A stretch of DNA of 64,000 bases from Micromonospora yangpuensis (GTDB taxonomy: Bacteria > Actinomycetota > Actinomycetes > Mycobacteriales > Micromonosporaceae). The notes beneath the pieces were generated by a model, which was not told where the DNA came from, did no database searches, and saw nothing but the letters and a program-made list of their open reading frames with translations. Below are positions 52,448 through 60,058 of this stretch, piece after piece; the stretch's first letter is position 1; each line of letters starts with the position of its first letter. The stretch covers positions 6,369,001 to 6,433,000 of the forward strand of contig NZ_FMIA01000002.1 of NCBI RefSeq assembly GCF_900091615.1. Direction: 5' to 3'. Position numbers and translations under genes: made by a program.

Positions 52448-53805
52448 CTGCCGAGACCTACGACGTCTGCATCATCGGAGGTGGCCCCGCCGGTTCGACC
52501 ACCGCGTCGTACCTGGCTAAGGCTGGTCTGCGTTGCATCGTGTTGGAGGGCGACCGGTTCCCCCGCCCGCACGTGGGCGAGTCGCTGGTGCCGAGATCCA
52601 CGGTCGCCCTTGAAGAGATCGGCGTGCTGGACAAGATCGACCGGGCCGGGTTCGCGCGGAAGTACGGCGCGGCGTGGACAGCCGCGGCGGATGACGCCCC
52701 GACGGTCGACGGCGTGGTGCGTTACCGCCGCCACTTCTCCATCCCGCAGGTCGCCGTCCGGTTCGCCGAACGCCAACAGACCGGGGTCTCGCACGAATAC
52801 ACCTATCACGTCGACCGGGCCCGCTTCGATCTCTTGCTGCTGGAACATGCCGCCGAGCTGGGCGCCACGGTGCTCCAGGAGGCCCGGGTCGGGCGGGTGG
52901 ACCTCGACGGCCCGATGAAACGCGTGACCTTCCGGCGGCACGGCGTGACGTCCGAGGTGCACGCGCCGATGGTGGTCGACGCGAGCGGCCGCCGCACCAT
53001 GCTCGGTCGTCAACTCAAACTCAAAGTCGCCGATCCGGAGTTCAAGCAGTACGCCGTGCACTCCTGGTTCGAGGGCCTCGACCGGGAGGCGGCGAGCGGC
53101 ACCACCGGCATCGGCGACTACACGATCATCCACTTCCTTCCCTTCGCCGGATCCTGGATGTGGCAGATCCCGATCTCGGACACCGTGACCAGCGTCGGCG
53201 TCGTCACGGAGAAGGCCCGCCTGCGCGAGGCGAGCGGTGACCTGGAGACGTTCTTCGACTCGTGGGTGAGCACCCGGCCACCGCTGGCACAGGCACTGCG
53301 CGCCGCCCGACGACTGCGCCCGTACACCGCCGAGGGCGACTACAGCTACTCGATGCGCGAACTGTGCGGCGACGGATGGGTGCTGGTCGGCGACGCCGGG
53401 CGGTTCGTGGACCCGATCTTCTCCAGCGGTGTCGGCATCGCGCTCAGCAGCGCGCGGCTCGCCGCGAGCAACATCATCGCCGCCGCACCGCTCGGCTTCC
53501 CGAAGTCCGCGTTCGCCGAGTTCGAGCGCAAGTCGCGCAACGCCACCCAGTGGTGGCGCAACTTCATCAGCCTCTACTACCGGCTGAACGTGTTGTTCAG
53601 CTCCTACATCCGCAACCCCGAGTACCGGCTCGATCTCATCCGGCTCCTCCAGGGCGACTTCTTCGACGACGACGAGGAGCCGGCGGTGCTCGGCAAGATG
53701 CGGGAGAAGTTGGCGTTGGTGGAGAGCAACCCGAACCATCCGTGGCACAGCGGCCTCCGGTCGTTGCAGCCGCAGTCATGGCGGGACGGCTCCGTGGAAC
53801 GCTGA
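52444..53805 (+). CDS. Flavin-dependent halogenase (carrier-bound substrate type)
   Basis: The 453-residue protein has the FAD motif G-G-G-P-A-G-S-T near 12, E-G-D-R-F-P-R-P-H-V-G-E-S near 36, the candidate catalytic Lys in A-R-K-Y-G-A-A-W near 73, and the diagnostic W-M-W-Q-I-P near 238 (WxWxIP). D-A-G-R-F-V-D-P-I near 317 closes the FAD site. The order after carrier, oxidase and ligase genes points to halogenation of a pyrrolyl-carrier, as PltA does. Its GTG start overlaps the adenylation gene stop by four bases. A separate flavin reductase is not encoded nearby. Confidence 0.88.
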   Translation: MTAETYDVCIIGGGPAGSTTASYLAKAGLRCIVLEGDRFPRPHVGESLVPRSTVALEEIGVLDKIDRAGFARKYGAAWTAAADDAPTVDGVVRYRRHFSIPQVAVRFAERQQTGVSHEYTYHVDRARFDLLLLEHAAELGATVLQEARVGRVDLDGPMKRVTFRRHGVTSEVHAPMVVDASGRRTMLGRQLKLKVADPEFKQYAVHSWFEGLDREAASGTTGIGDYTIIHFLPFAGSWMWQIPISDTVTSVGVVTEKARLREASGDLETFFDSWVSTRPPLAQALRAARRLRPYTAEGDYSYSMRELCGDGWVLVGDAGRFVDPIFSSGVGIALSSARLAASNIIAAAPLGFPKSAFAEFERKSRNATQWWRNFISLYYRLNVLFSSYIRNPEYRLDLIRLLQGDFFDDDEEPAVLGKMREKLALVESNPNHPWHSGLRSLQPQSWRDGSVER

Positions 53806-53919
53806 CCCGACAGACTCCGGGCGGGGCCGGTCATCCACTCGCCGCGTCCGGGGTCCCAACGGGGTCGCGCCTCCATACGCCGAGGTCTAGCTTCGGGCAA
53901 CAGGTTGTCCGTCTCTGCG

Positions 53920-54240
53920 TCATCGGGGCATCGGCGCGTACTCGGCGACCAGGTACGACCGGTAGGAGATCACTGCGGGAATCGTCACGTTCAACTTCCC
54001 CGCCGTCGTGGTCAGCACCTCCTCGTATCCCCACAGCCCGCCGGAGCGCGGGTCGACGATCACCGTGTACTGGGCAGGCCAAGGTCGTCACCGCGTACGC
54101 GATGACCGATCGACGGCGGGGAAGCCGTCGGTCAGTGCGGCCACGGTGCGGCGAATCCGGGTCTCCGCCACCGGGTCGGTCTCGCCGGAGCGCACGACGT
54201 GATGCAGTTTCTGCTCGGCGATCCCGATGCACCGCCCGTC
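53920..54240 (-). pseudogene. Frameshifted remnant of an actinobacterial CU044_5270-like protein
   Basis: On the minus strand one frame near 54240-54090 reads D-P-V-A-E-T-R-I-R-R-T-V-A-A-L. After a frame change, a second frame continues with Y-T-V-I-V-D-P-R-S-G-G-L-W-G-Y-E-E-V-L and ends at a TGA at 53920. The second part resembles the C-terminus of the CU044_5270 family of sigma-factor-associated proteins. Only the last quarter of such a gene is left. It is trapped between the halogenase and the right repeat. Confidence 0.5.
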
Positions 54241-54261
54241 GCCATCCCAGCCGACAGCCCC

Positions 54262-54310
54262 GACCGCCCGCGAATCAGAAGCTGTACAACCCTCCCCACC
54301 TGCCCCGACA
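54262..54310 (+). repeat. Right copy of the 49-bp direct repeat flanking the island
   Basis: It matches 26288-26336 at 47 of 49 positions in the same orientation, with differences only at two positions in the last 18 bases. It lies about 130 bases beyond the 3' end of tRNA-Arg and about 460 bases after the last biosynthetic gene. Confidence 0.9.
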
Positions 54311-54390
54311 TTCACCACCGCCGAAACAGACGAGCACCCACGGAGCACCAACGTCCCACCAGGCGGGACCGATGGCCGCGAAGATGGGAA

Positions 54391-54429
54391 AGAAAAAGCC
54401 GCGACCCCTGTCCTAGCAGGTCACGGCCT
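54391..54429 (-). terminator. Rho-independent terminator after tRNA-Arg
   Basis: On the minus strand GGCCGTGACC pairs with GGTCGCGGC (one G-T wobble) around a 12-base loop and is followed by TTTTTCTTT. It lies just downstream of tRNA-Arg, so it ends the tRNA-Ser/tRNA-Arg transcript. Confidence 0.8.
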
Positions 54430-54439
54430 TGATCATTTG

Positions 54440-54512
54440 TGCGCCCGAAGGGACTCGAACCCCTAACCTTCTGATCCGTAGTCAGATGCTCTATCCATTG
54501 AGCTACGGGCGC
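54440..54512 (-). tRNA. tRNA-Arg (anticodon ACG)
   Basis: The 73-base gene folds as a full cloverleaf: acceptor GCGCCCG with CGGGCGC, D-arm AGCTCAATGGATAGAGC, anticodon stem CTGAC around CTACGGA (anticodon ACG), and T-arm GGGG-TTCGAGT-CCCT. The discriminator is A and CCA is not encoded. It is the distal gene of a two-tRNA unit with tRNA-Ser. Confidence 0.95.
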
Positions 54513-54546
54513 TGGTGCTCGGCCAGTCTACACACCGGCTTTCGCG

Positions 54547-54637
54547 CGGAGACTCCGGGATTCGAACCCGGGAGGGGCTTTAAGACCCCAACCGCATTAG
54601 CAGTGCGGCGCCATAGACCAGACTAGGCGAAGTCTCC
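54547..54637 (-). tRNA. tRNA-Ser (anticodon GCT)
   Basis: The 91-base class II tRNA has acceptor GGAGACT/AGTCTCC with discriminator G, anticodon stem CCGCA/TGCGG around CTGCTAA (anticodon GCT), a long variable arm (GGGGTCTTAAAGCCCC) and T-arm CCGGG-TTCGAAT-CCCGG. It is 34 bases upstream of tRNA-Arg on the same strand. Confidence 0.95.
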
Positions 54638-54793
54638 TCGGTGGCCCGCAGACCACCGCGGCTGAGGATACAGGCCGACACCCATGCGGGGCAAAGCGAC
54701 TATCCGACCCACCCGCGCCGGCCCCGCACGGCCGCCGCCACCACGGGCCCTTCACGCTGTACGTGGGCCGGATCAGGGCTAGTCTCCATCGAT

Positions 54794-56224
54794 ATGCAGG
54801 AGGAGCCGCCCAGCGACCCGCCCCGCCGCACCAGCCGCGACGCGTCACCGAGCCCCGGGGTTCGAGGAGGCCGTGAGCTGCGCGGGAGGACGCCCCGCAG
54901 CCGCTCCACGAAGCCGACCTTCACGCCACCGATCCAACGCGACGAGACTGCCCGACCCGACGAGACTGCCCGACCCGACGGAACTGCCCGACGCGACGAG
55001 GCACACCAACGGGACGAACCGAGCACGGGGGGCGATACGAACCACCCAGGCGGTCAGTCGGGGGCGACTCCAACACAGCGGAAGTCGACCCGCCGCACGA
55101 AGGCGGCACCCACCGTGCTCTTCCAACCGCCCGAGGCGACCGACCCACCGTCCGCTCCGCGACGCAGGGCGGTTCCACCCGCTCCGGCGCCCGGACCCGA
55201 GTCGCCGGGCAGGCCAGCGAGCGAGACGAGTGATCCACCGCACACCAGGGCCACTCCCGCAAAGAAGATCACTCCCACGAAGAAGGCCACTACGGCAAAG
55301 AAGGCTGCCCCCGCAACGAAGGCCACCACGGCGAAGAGAGCCACTCCAGCCCGCCAGACTCCGGAACAGGCAGCCAGGCCGGAGCAGGCAGCCAGCCCGG
55401 AGCAGGCAGCCAGGCCGAAACCGGCAGCCGCACCGGGGCACCAGGACGCCACCGGTACGCACGCCACCGCCAGGCCGGCACCCGCAGGTACGGCGCGTAC
55501 CGGCGGCCTCACCGCGCGCCTGGTCGACCATCCGGGGTTCGCACCGGAGCTGCTCGCCCTGGCCGCGGTCGACGTGTTGGGGCCGGGCGCGCGGGCCTGG
55601 GCCGACCGGATACGCGCGGGTTATCCGGAGGCGGACTCGGCAGGGCTGGCCCGGCTCGCCACCCGGCGGTTCGTGCGACGGGCCGGGGTGGGTGGGGCGA
55701 GCGCCGCGACGGCCGGGCTCTTCGCACCGGTGGCCGAGTTGGCGGCGGCGCTCTGGACGCAGGCCGATCTGGTGCTCCACCTGGCTGCGGCGCACGGTCG
55801 GGATCCGGCCCACCCGGACCGGGCGGTCGAGTTGCTGGTCCTGACCCGGGTCCACCCGGACGCCGACGCCGCCCGCACCGCGCTGACCGCCGCCCGCACC
55901 GCGATCAAGCCATTCTCCGAGGCCGGGATCAAGCCACCCCACGAGGCCGTGGACGAACCGCAGCACGAAGCCAAGCCACAGCCGTGGTCGGAGCTGGTGG
56001 AGGGGGCGCGGCGATTGGCGGCACCGCTCGCCGCGCAGGATGGCGGCTGGTGGGCGGTGCGGTTGGCGGCCCGGCTGTTGCCGGGGGCGGCGGTGCTCGC
56101 GGCGGCGGCCGGCGACAGTGCCGCCGCGCAGCGCCTGGCGGCCCGCGCGACGGCCAGCTACCGGCACGCCGGCCGGGAGACTACTCAGAGCCAGTCGAAC
56201 CATTCCCGGGGCAGCAGCGCGTAG
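54794..56224 (+). CDS. Protein with histone-H1-like basic repeat region and EcsC-like helical domain
   Basis: The 476-residue protein has an N-terminal half of low complexity: tandem A-R-P-D-E-T repeats near 50-70, A-K-K and A-T-K blocks near 155-190 (histone H1/HU-tail-like), and E-Q-A-A-R-P repeats near 195-215. The C-terminal 240 residues are helical with L-A-R-L-A-T-R-R-F-V-R-R and a Gly/Ala-rich amphipathic stretch, resembling EcsC-type proteins. The basic tail may bind DNA or another acidic polymer. The ATG at 54794 is the first with a plausible context. Its 3' end overlaps the convergent CPBP gene by 40 bases. Confidence 0.65.
   Translation: MQEEPPSDPPRRTSRDASPSPGVRGGRELRGRTPRSRSTKPTFTPPIQRDETARPDETARPDGTARRDEAHQRDEPSTGGDTNHPGGQSGATPTQRKSTRRTKAAPTVLFQPPEATDPPSAPRRRAVPPAPAPGPESPGRPASETSDPPHTRATPAKKITPTKKATTAKKAAPATKATTAKRATPARQTPEQAARPEQAASPEQAARPKPAAAPGHQDATGTHATARPAPAGTARTGGLTARLVDHPGFAPELLALAAVDVLGPGARAWADRIRAGYPEADSAGLARLATRRFVRRAGVGGASAATAGLFAPVAELAAALWTQADLVLHLAAAHGRDPAHPDRAVELLVLTRVHPDADAARTALTAARTAIKPFSEAGIKPPHEAVDEPQHEAKPQPWSELVEGARRLAAPLAAQDGGWWAVRLAARLLPGAAVLAAAAGDSAAAQRLAARATASYRHAGRETTQSQSNHSRGSSA
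54938..55000 (+). repeat. Tandem 18-base coding repeats
   Basis: The unit GACGAGACTGCCCGACCC occurs about three times with small changes, encoding D-E-T-A-R-P. A similar 18-base GGAGCAGGCAGCCAGGCC repeat follows at about 55368-55425. Both sit in the low-complexity N-terminal half of the 54794 gene. Confidence 0.7.
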
Positions 56225-56955
56225 CCGACGAAGGCGAAGATGTCGAGCAGGGTGTGCGCCACGATCAGCGGCATCACCCGTCGGGTCCGCAGGAAGAAGT
56301 AGCCGAACACGATGCCCATCACCACGTTGCCGACGAACGCCCCGAAGCCCTGGTACAGGTGGTACGAGCCGCGCAGCACGGCGCTGGTGGCGATGATCAC
56401 ACCGACCCGCCAGCCGAGCTGCCGCAGCCGGGTGACCAGGTAGCCGACCACGATCACCTCTTCCAGGATGGCGTTCTTGAGCGCGGCCAGGATCAGCACC
56501 GGCACCGCCCACCAGTAGTCCGGCAGCGCCGCCGGCACCAGGCTGGCGTTCAGACCGAGCTGGGCGGCGACCCAGAACAGCGCCAGGCCGGGCAGGCCGA
56601 TCAGCGCGGTCAGGCCGACGCCCCGGGCCAGGTCGGAGGCGGGTCGACGGCCGTCCAGGCCGAGGGTCCGCACCGCGTCGCCGGGGTCCCGGTTCACCAG
56701 GTGTACGGCGAGCAGCACCGGCAGCAGCGCGAAGGCGATGCCGAGCAGTTGGTACGTCAGGTCCAGGTACGGCCGCGCCGACTGGGAGGTGTTCAACGAG
56801 GCGGTCTGGTTGGACAGGCCTCCCTCGGCGGTCAGCTTCGCCACGATGGAGACCGTCGCGTACACCGCTGACTGGCCCAGGGAGAGTCCCAGCACCAGCA
56901 ACGTCTCGGTGCCGAGGGTCCGACGGGACGCCTGGCGGTTCAGCTCGACCGTCAC
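56185..56955 (-). CDS. CPBP-family intramembrane metalloprotease
   Basis: The 256-residue protein is a complete CPBP/Abi protease with about eight hydrophobic segments. It has I-L-E-E-V-I-V-V-G-Y near 157 (EExxxxGY variant), S-Y-H-L-Y-Q-G near 189 (metal His) and H-T-L-L-D near 231. Unlike the copy at 7464, it has an intact N-terminus. Family members process prenylated or other membrane substrates, or act in self-immunity; no substrate is evident. The GTG at 56955 is the best start. Confidence 0.85.
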   Translation of the reverse strand: MTVELNRQASRRTLGTETLLVLGLSLGQSAVYATVSIVAKLTAEGGLSNQTASLNTSQSARPYLDLTYQLLGIAFALLPVLLAVHLVNRDPGDAVRTLGLDGRRPASDLARGVGLTALIGLPGLALFWVAAQLGLNASLVPAALPDYWWAVPVLILAALKNAILEEVIVVGYLVTRLRQLGWRVGVIIATSAVLRGSYHLYQGFGAFVGNVVMGIVFGYFFLRTRRVMPLIVAHTLLDIFAFVGYALLPREWFDWL

Positions 56956-57125
56956 CGCACCACTGTGCCCGACGGCACGCCGTAAGCCACACCACCCCAC
57001 CCGTGACCGCACCCCGGACAAGGCCCACGACAGCGGCAGTATGAGCCGATCGCACATTCTGTGCGACCACCGGGCACGCTCCGTGTCCATCCTGTGCTGG
57101 CCCGATCCGCCGTACCCGAGGGAGC

Positions 57126-58250
57126 GTGCCAGTGGAAGACGTCGCGCGGCTGCTGAAGGAGAGCTGGACCCTGGTCGAGTCCGACCGGGAGCGGCTGAGT
57201 GGCCTCTTCTACGCCCGGCTCTTCCTCCTCGATCCTGAGCTGCGGAAGTTGTTCCCGGCGGAGATGTCCGGCCAGGGTGACCGGCTGCTGGAGGCGATCG
57301 TCACCGCCACCCAGTGCGTCGACGACCCGGAGAGCTTCGACGAGTACCTGCGGTCGCTGGGCCGGGACCACCGTAAGTACCACGTGGACGCCGCGCACTA
57401 CGCGACCATGGGGGTGGCGCTGTTGGACGGGCTGCGCCGCACCGCCGGCGACGACTGGACGCTGGAGTACGACCAGGCCTGGCGGGACGCGTACGCGGCG
57501 ATCTCGGCGAAGATGATGGCCGGCGCGCAGGACGACCCGAACCCGCCGTTCTGGCACGCCGAGGTGCTGACCCACAAGCGGCTCGGCCCGGAGACGGCGG
57601 TGTTGACCTGCCGGGCCCTGCAGCATCCGCTGCCCTGGCAGGCCGGCCAGTACGTGAGCGTCGAGGTGCCCCGGCACCTGCCCCGGGTGTGGCGGACGTA
57701 CTCGGTGGCGAACGCGCCGAACGACGACAACGTGCTGGAGTTCCACGTCCGTACGCCGACCGGTGCGGGCTGGGTCTCCGGCGCGCTGGTCCGCCGGACC
57801 CGCCCGGGTGAGCTGCTCCGGGTGGCCGCGCCGATGGGTTCGATGGTGGTGGACCGCTCGTCGAGCCGGGACATCCTGGCGGTTGCCGGCGGGGTGGGGG
57901 TGGCTCCGATCAAGGCCCTGGTCGAGGAGCTGGCGACCTGGAACAAGACCCGCTGGGTGCACGTCTTCTACGGGGTCCGCAAGCCGGCGGACCTGTACGC
58001 CCTGCCGGGCCTGCGGGAGCTGGTGGAGGCACATCCGTGGCTCTCGGTGACTCCGGCGTGCAGCGCGGAGGCGGACTTCGACGGCGAGACCGGGGACATC
58101 TCCGAGGTGCTGGGCCGGTACGGCCCGTGGACGAACCACGACTGTTTCGTCTCGGGTTCGGCCCGGATGGTCCGGGCCACCCTGCGGGCGCTCGCCTCCG
58201 ACGACGTGCCGCCGGCCCGGATCCGGTACGACACGTTCGGCAGCCTCTAG
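57126..58250 (+). CDS. Flavohemoprotein-like globin-ferredoxin-reductase
   Basis: The 374-residue protein joins a bacterial globin domain (1-140, with proximal His in H-R-K-Y-H near 81-85 and L-L-D-P-E-L near 35) to a FAD/NAD(P)H reductase domain (R-T-Y-S-V-A-N near 193; G-G-V-G-V-A-P-I near 255; the C-terminal Y-D-T-F-G near 369). The layout is that of NO-dioxygenase Hmp, although slightly shorter than E. coli Hmp. It would convert NO to nitrate using NAD(P)H. A strong hairpin follows the stop. Confidence 0.9.
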   Translation: MPVEDVARLLKESWTLVESDRERLSGLFYARLFLLDPELRKLFPAEMSGQGDRLLEAIVTATQCVDDPESFDEYLRSLGRDHRKYHVDAAHYATMGVALLDGLRRTAGDDWTLEYDQAWRDAYAAISAKMMAGAQDDPNPPFWHAEVLTHKRLGPETAVLTCRALQHPLPWQAGQYVSVEVPRHLPRVWRTYSVANAPNDDNVLEFHVRTPTGAGWVSGALVRRTRPGELLRVAAPMGSMVVDRSSSRDILAVAGGVGVAPIKALVEELATWNKTRWVHVFYGVRKPADLYALPGLRELVEAHPWLSVTPACSAEADFDGETGDISEVLGRYGPWTNHDCFVSGSARMVRATLRALASDDVPPARIRYDTFGSL

Positions 58251-58274
58251 GCAGCAGACTTTCCTCCCCCCATG

Positions 58275-58314
58275 CCGGGTCGCGTGCCCCTGCCCCCTGG
58301 GGCACGCGACCCGG
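58275..58314. terminator. Bidirectional terminator
   Basis: A 16-bp perfect stem (58275-58290 with 58299-58314, CCGGGTCGCGTGCCCC arm) with an 8-base loop lies between the convergent flavohemoprotein and deformylase-fusion genes. Confidence 0.85.
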
Positions 58315-58353
58315 CCCCCTGTCGTCAGGATCCCGGCATCAGGACCCCCGGCA

Positions 58354-59880
58354 TCAGTACCGCCAGGGGTGGCCGGTTTCGCGGTACTCCTCGACCGGCA
58401 CCAGCGGTACGCCCGGTGCCATCCGGTCGACGTAGAGCCGCCCTTCCAGGTGGTCGACCTCGTGGGCGACCAGCCGGGCCATGCCGAACTCGAACGAGGT
58501 GATGATCCGGCTGCCGTCCCAGCGGGCGTGCTCGACGTCCAGGCGCAGCGGTCGGGGCACCAGTCCCCGGTGGTCGAAGAAGGAGAGGCAGCCCTCGTAC
58601 TGCTCGTCGGTGTCCGGTGAGGCGTCCACCACCCGGGGGTTGAGCAGGACGACCGGCTCGGCGCTGCGGTCGGGTGGGCGGACCACGGCCGCCGCCCAGG
58701 CCAGCCCGAGTTGCGGGGCGGCGATCCCCACGCCCTTGCTGAACGGGTGCAGCTCGTCCAGCCGGGCCAGCGCGGCGGTCATCCGGTCCACCAGGTCGCG
58801 GGCGGTCTGCTCGTCGCGGGGCAGGTCGAACTGCCGGCTGGGTTGCCGGAGCAGGTCGGCGCCGCGTTGCACGATGCCGAAGGCGCGCATCCGCTCGCTG
58901 GCGCGTACCCGGTCGGTGGCCTCGGGGTCGTCGGGGTCGGTGCCGGGCTGGTTGCGGAAGCGCCACTGCATCCGGTAGCGGGCGTTGAGCGGCGGGTCCT
59001 CGGTCGACCAGTCGAAGATCGCCCGGTCGTCCTCGTCGTGCCGGCTGACCGGGGTACGCAGCGGGCCCTCCTCGGCCGAGAGTGAGGTCTCCGCCCCCCA
59101 GACCTGGGGGTCGAGGCCGGTAGGCAGGTTCAGCCGGACGGCGAGGTGCCGGGTGGGCAGCCGGACGGCCCGCTGGAACCAGGGGCCCCACTTCTCCCGC
59201 CCGACCTGGTACGAGTACTCGATGGTGGCCCGGTGGCCGGGGTAGAGCGGGAAGCGGCGTTCGCCGTTCTCGAAGAGCAGCCAGATCTCCTTGAAGGCGT
59301 CCCGGTCGTGCTTGGCCCGCCAGTGCATCGGCTCCTGTTCCTGGCCCTCCTCCCGGACAGCGTGCAGTTGCAGCTCGGCGAAGGTCAGCGGGTGTTCGCG
59401 GTGGTGCCGGTTGGAGCGCCCGGGGTCGCTGGGGTACCTGTCGACGGCGACCCGGGCGAGGTAGCGGGTGACCGGTTCGGTGCCGGCGTTGTACAGCTCC
59501 CGGCGGATGACGCAGCGGTAGCCGTCGGGGGTGTGGATAAGGGTGGCCAGCTCGCGTTCGACGATGAGGCCGGTGCCGGGTGGCATCCACTGGCCGGGCG
59601 AGGGTGGCTCGCGGTGGGCCGGCACGGAACGGGCGTGCCGCAGCTCGTCGTACTCGCAGAAGCGTTGCCAGATCGCGCCGCTGGCCTCCAGGACGGCCTC
59701 GGCCCGGCGGGCGAAGTCCTCGGTGGGTCGGTGCCGGCGTCCCTCGACGTGGCTGACGTACGACGGGTCGAAGCCCATCATCGTGGCGAGCTGTTTCTTG
59801 GACAGCCCCCGGCCCGTGCGGTGTCGGGCGAGCTCGGTGGCGAAGAGGTCGGCGGCCCGGTCAAGCGGTGAGGCGGTCAT
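58354..59880 (-). CDS. XRE-type HTH fused to a peptide-deformylase domain
   Basis: The 508-residue protein has an N-terminal XRE HTH (about 12-70: S-K-K-Q-L-A-T-M-M-G-F-D-P-S-Y-V-S-H-V-E). A 250-residue middle region of unknown fold (L-Y-N-A-G-T-E near 125) follows. The C-terminal peptide deformylase domain has all three motifs: G-V-G-I-A-A-P-Q near 379, E-G-C-L-S near 425, and H-E-V-D-H near 472 (the zinc/iron ligands Cys and two His). Normal deformylases are about 170-220 residues without HTH. The ATG at 59880 is chosen because the HTH starts there. Its role (regulator or conditional deformylase) is open. Confidence 0.85.
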   Translation of the reverse strand: MTASPLDRAADLFATELARHRTGRGLSKKQLATMMGFDPSYVSHVEGRRHRPTEDFARRAEAVLEASGAIWQRFCEYDELRHARSVPAHREPPSPGQWMPPGTGLIVERELATLIHTPDGYRCVIRRELYNAGTEPVTRYLARVAVDRYPSDPGRSNRHHREHPLTFAELQLHAVREEGQEQEPMHWRAKHDRDAFKEIWLLFENGERRFPLYPGHRATIEYSYQVGREKWGPWFQRAVRLPTRHLAVRLNLPTGLDPQVWGAETSLSAEEGPLRTPVSRHDEDDRAIFDWSTEDPPLNARYRMQWRFRNQPGTDPDDPEATDRVRASERMRAFGIVQRGADLLRQPSRQFDLPRDEQTARDLVDRMTAALARLDELHPFSKGVGIAAPQLGLAWAAAVVRPPDRSAEPVVLLNPRVVDASPDTDEQYEGCLSFFDHRGLVPRPLRLDVEHARWDGSRIITSFEFGMARLVAHEVDHLEGRLYVDRMAPGVPLVPVEEYRETGHPWRY

Positions 59881-60022
59881 CGGCTTCCTCGGAGCAGGGA
59901 AGTACAATTTTCACGTTGAGTGCCCGGATGCATACAGAAGTGCCATATTGTCGACAAGTTGCTTGACAAAGCGAGCATCTTTCGCGTCACCCGAAACGGC
60001 TACCGCTTCCGCCGAGGAGTGG

Positions 60023-60041
60023 TTAGGTTAGCCTTAGCTGA
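60023..60041. promoter_or_regulatory. Iron box (IdeR/DmdR operator)
   Basis: The 19-base site TTAGGTTAGCCTTAGCTGA matches the actinobacterial iron-box consensus TTAGGTTAGGCTAACCTAA at 15 positions. It lies 18 bases before the FhuF-like gene, so iron-loaded IdeR/DmdR should repress it. Confidence 0.8.
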
Positions 60042-60058
60042 AACGGTGACGTCGGGGG

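Noticed and set aside
26288..54440. A 3'-end duplication of tRNA-Arg as the integration attachment site.
   Set aside because: The left end has no copy of the tRNA-Arg 3' sequence. The shared 49-bp repeat is about 130 bases away from the tRNA and beyond its terminator.
26140..54640. An integrase, relaxase or phage module that would mobilise the island.
   Set aside because: No tyrosine or serine integrase, relaxase, FtsK/SpoIIIE-like or phage gene is recognisable between the repeats or next to them.
54845..57070. A 741-codon minus-strand frame opposite the histone-like protein and CPBP genes.
   Set aside because: Its composition is typical of antisense frames, and it overlaps two better-supported genes with clear domains.
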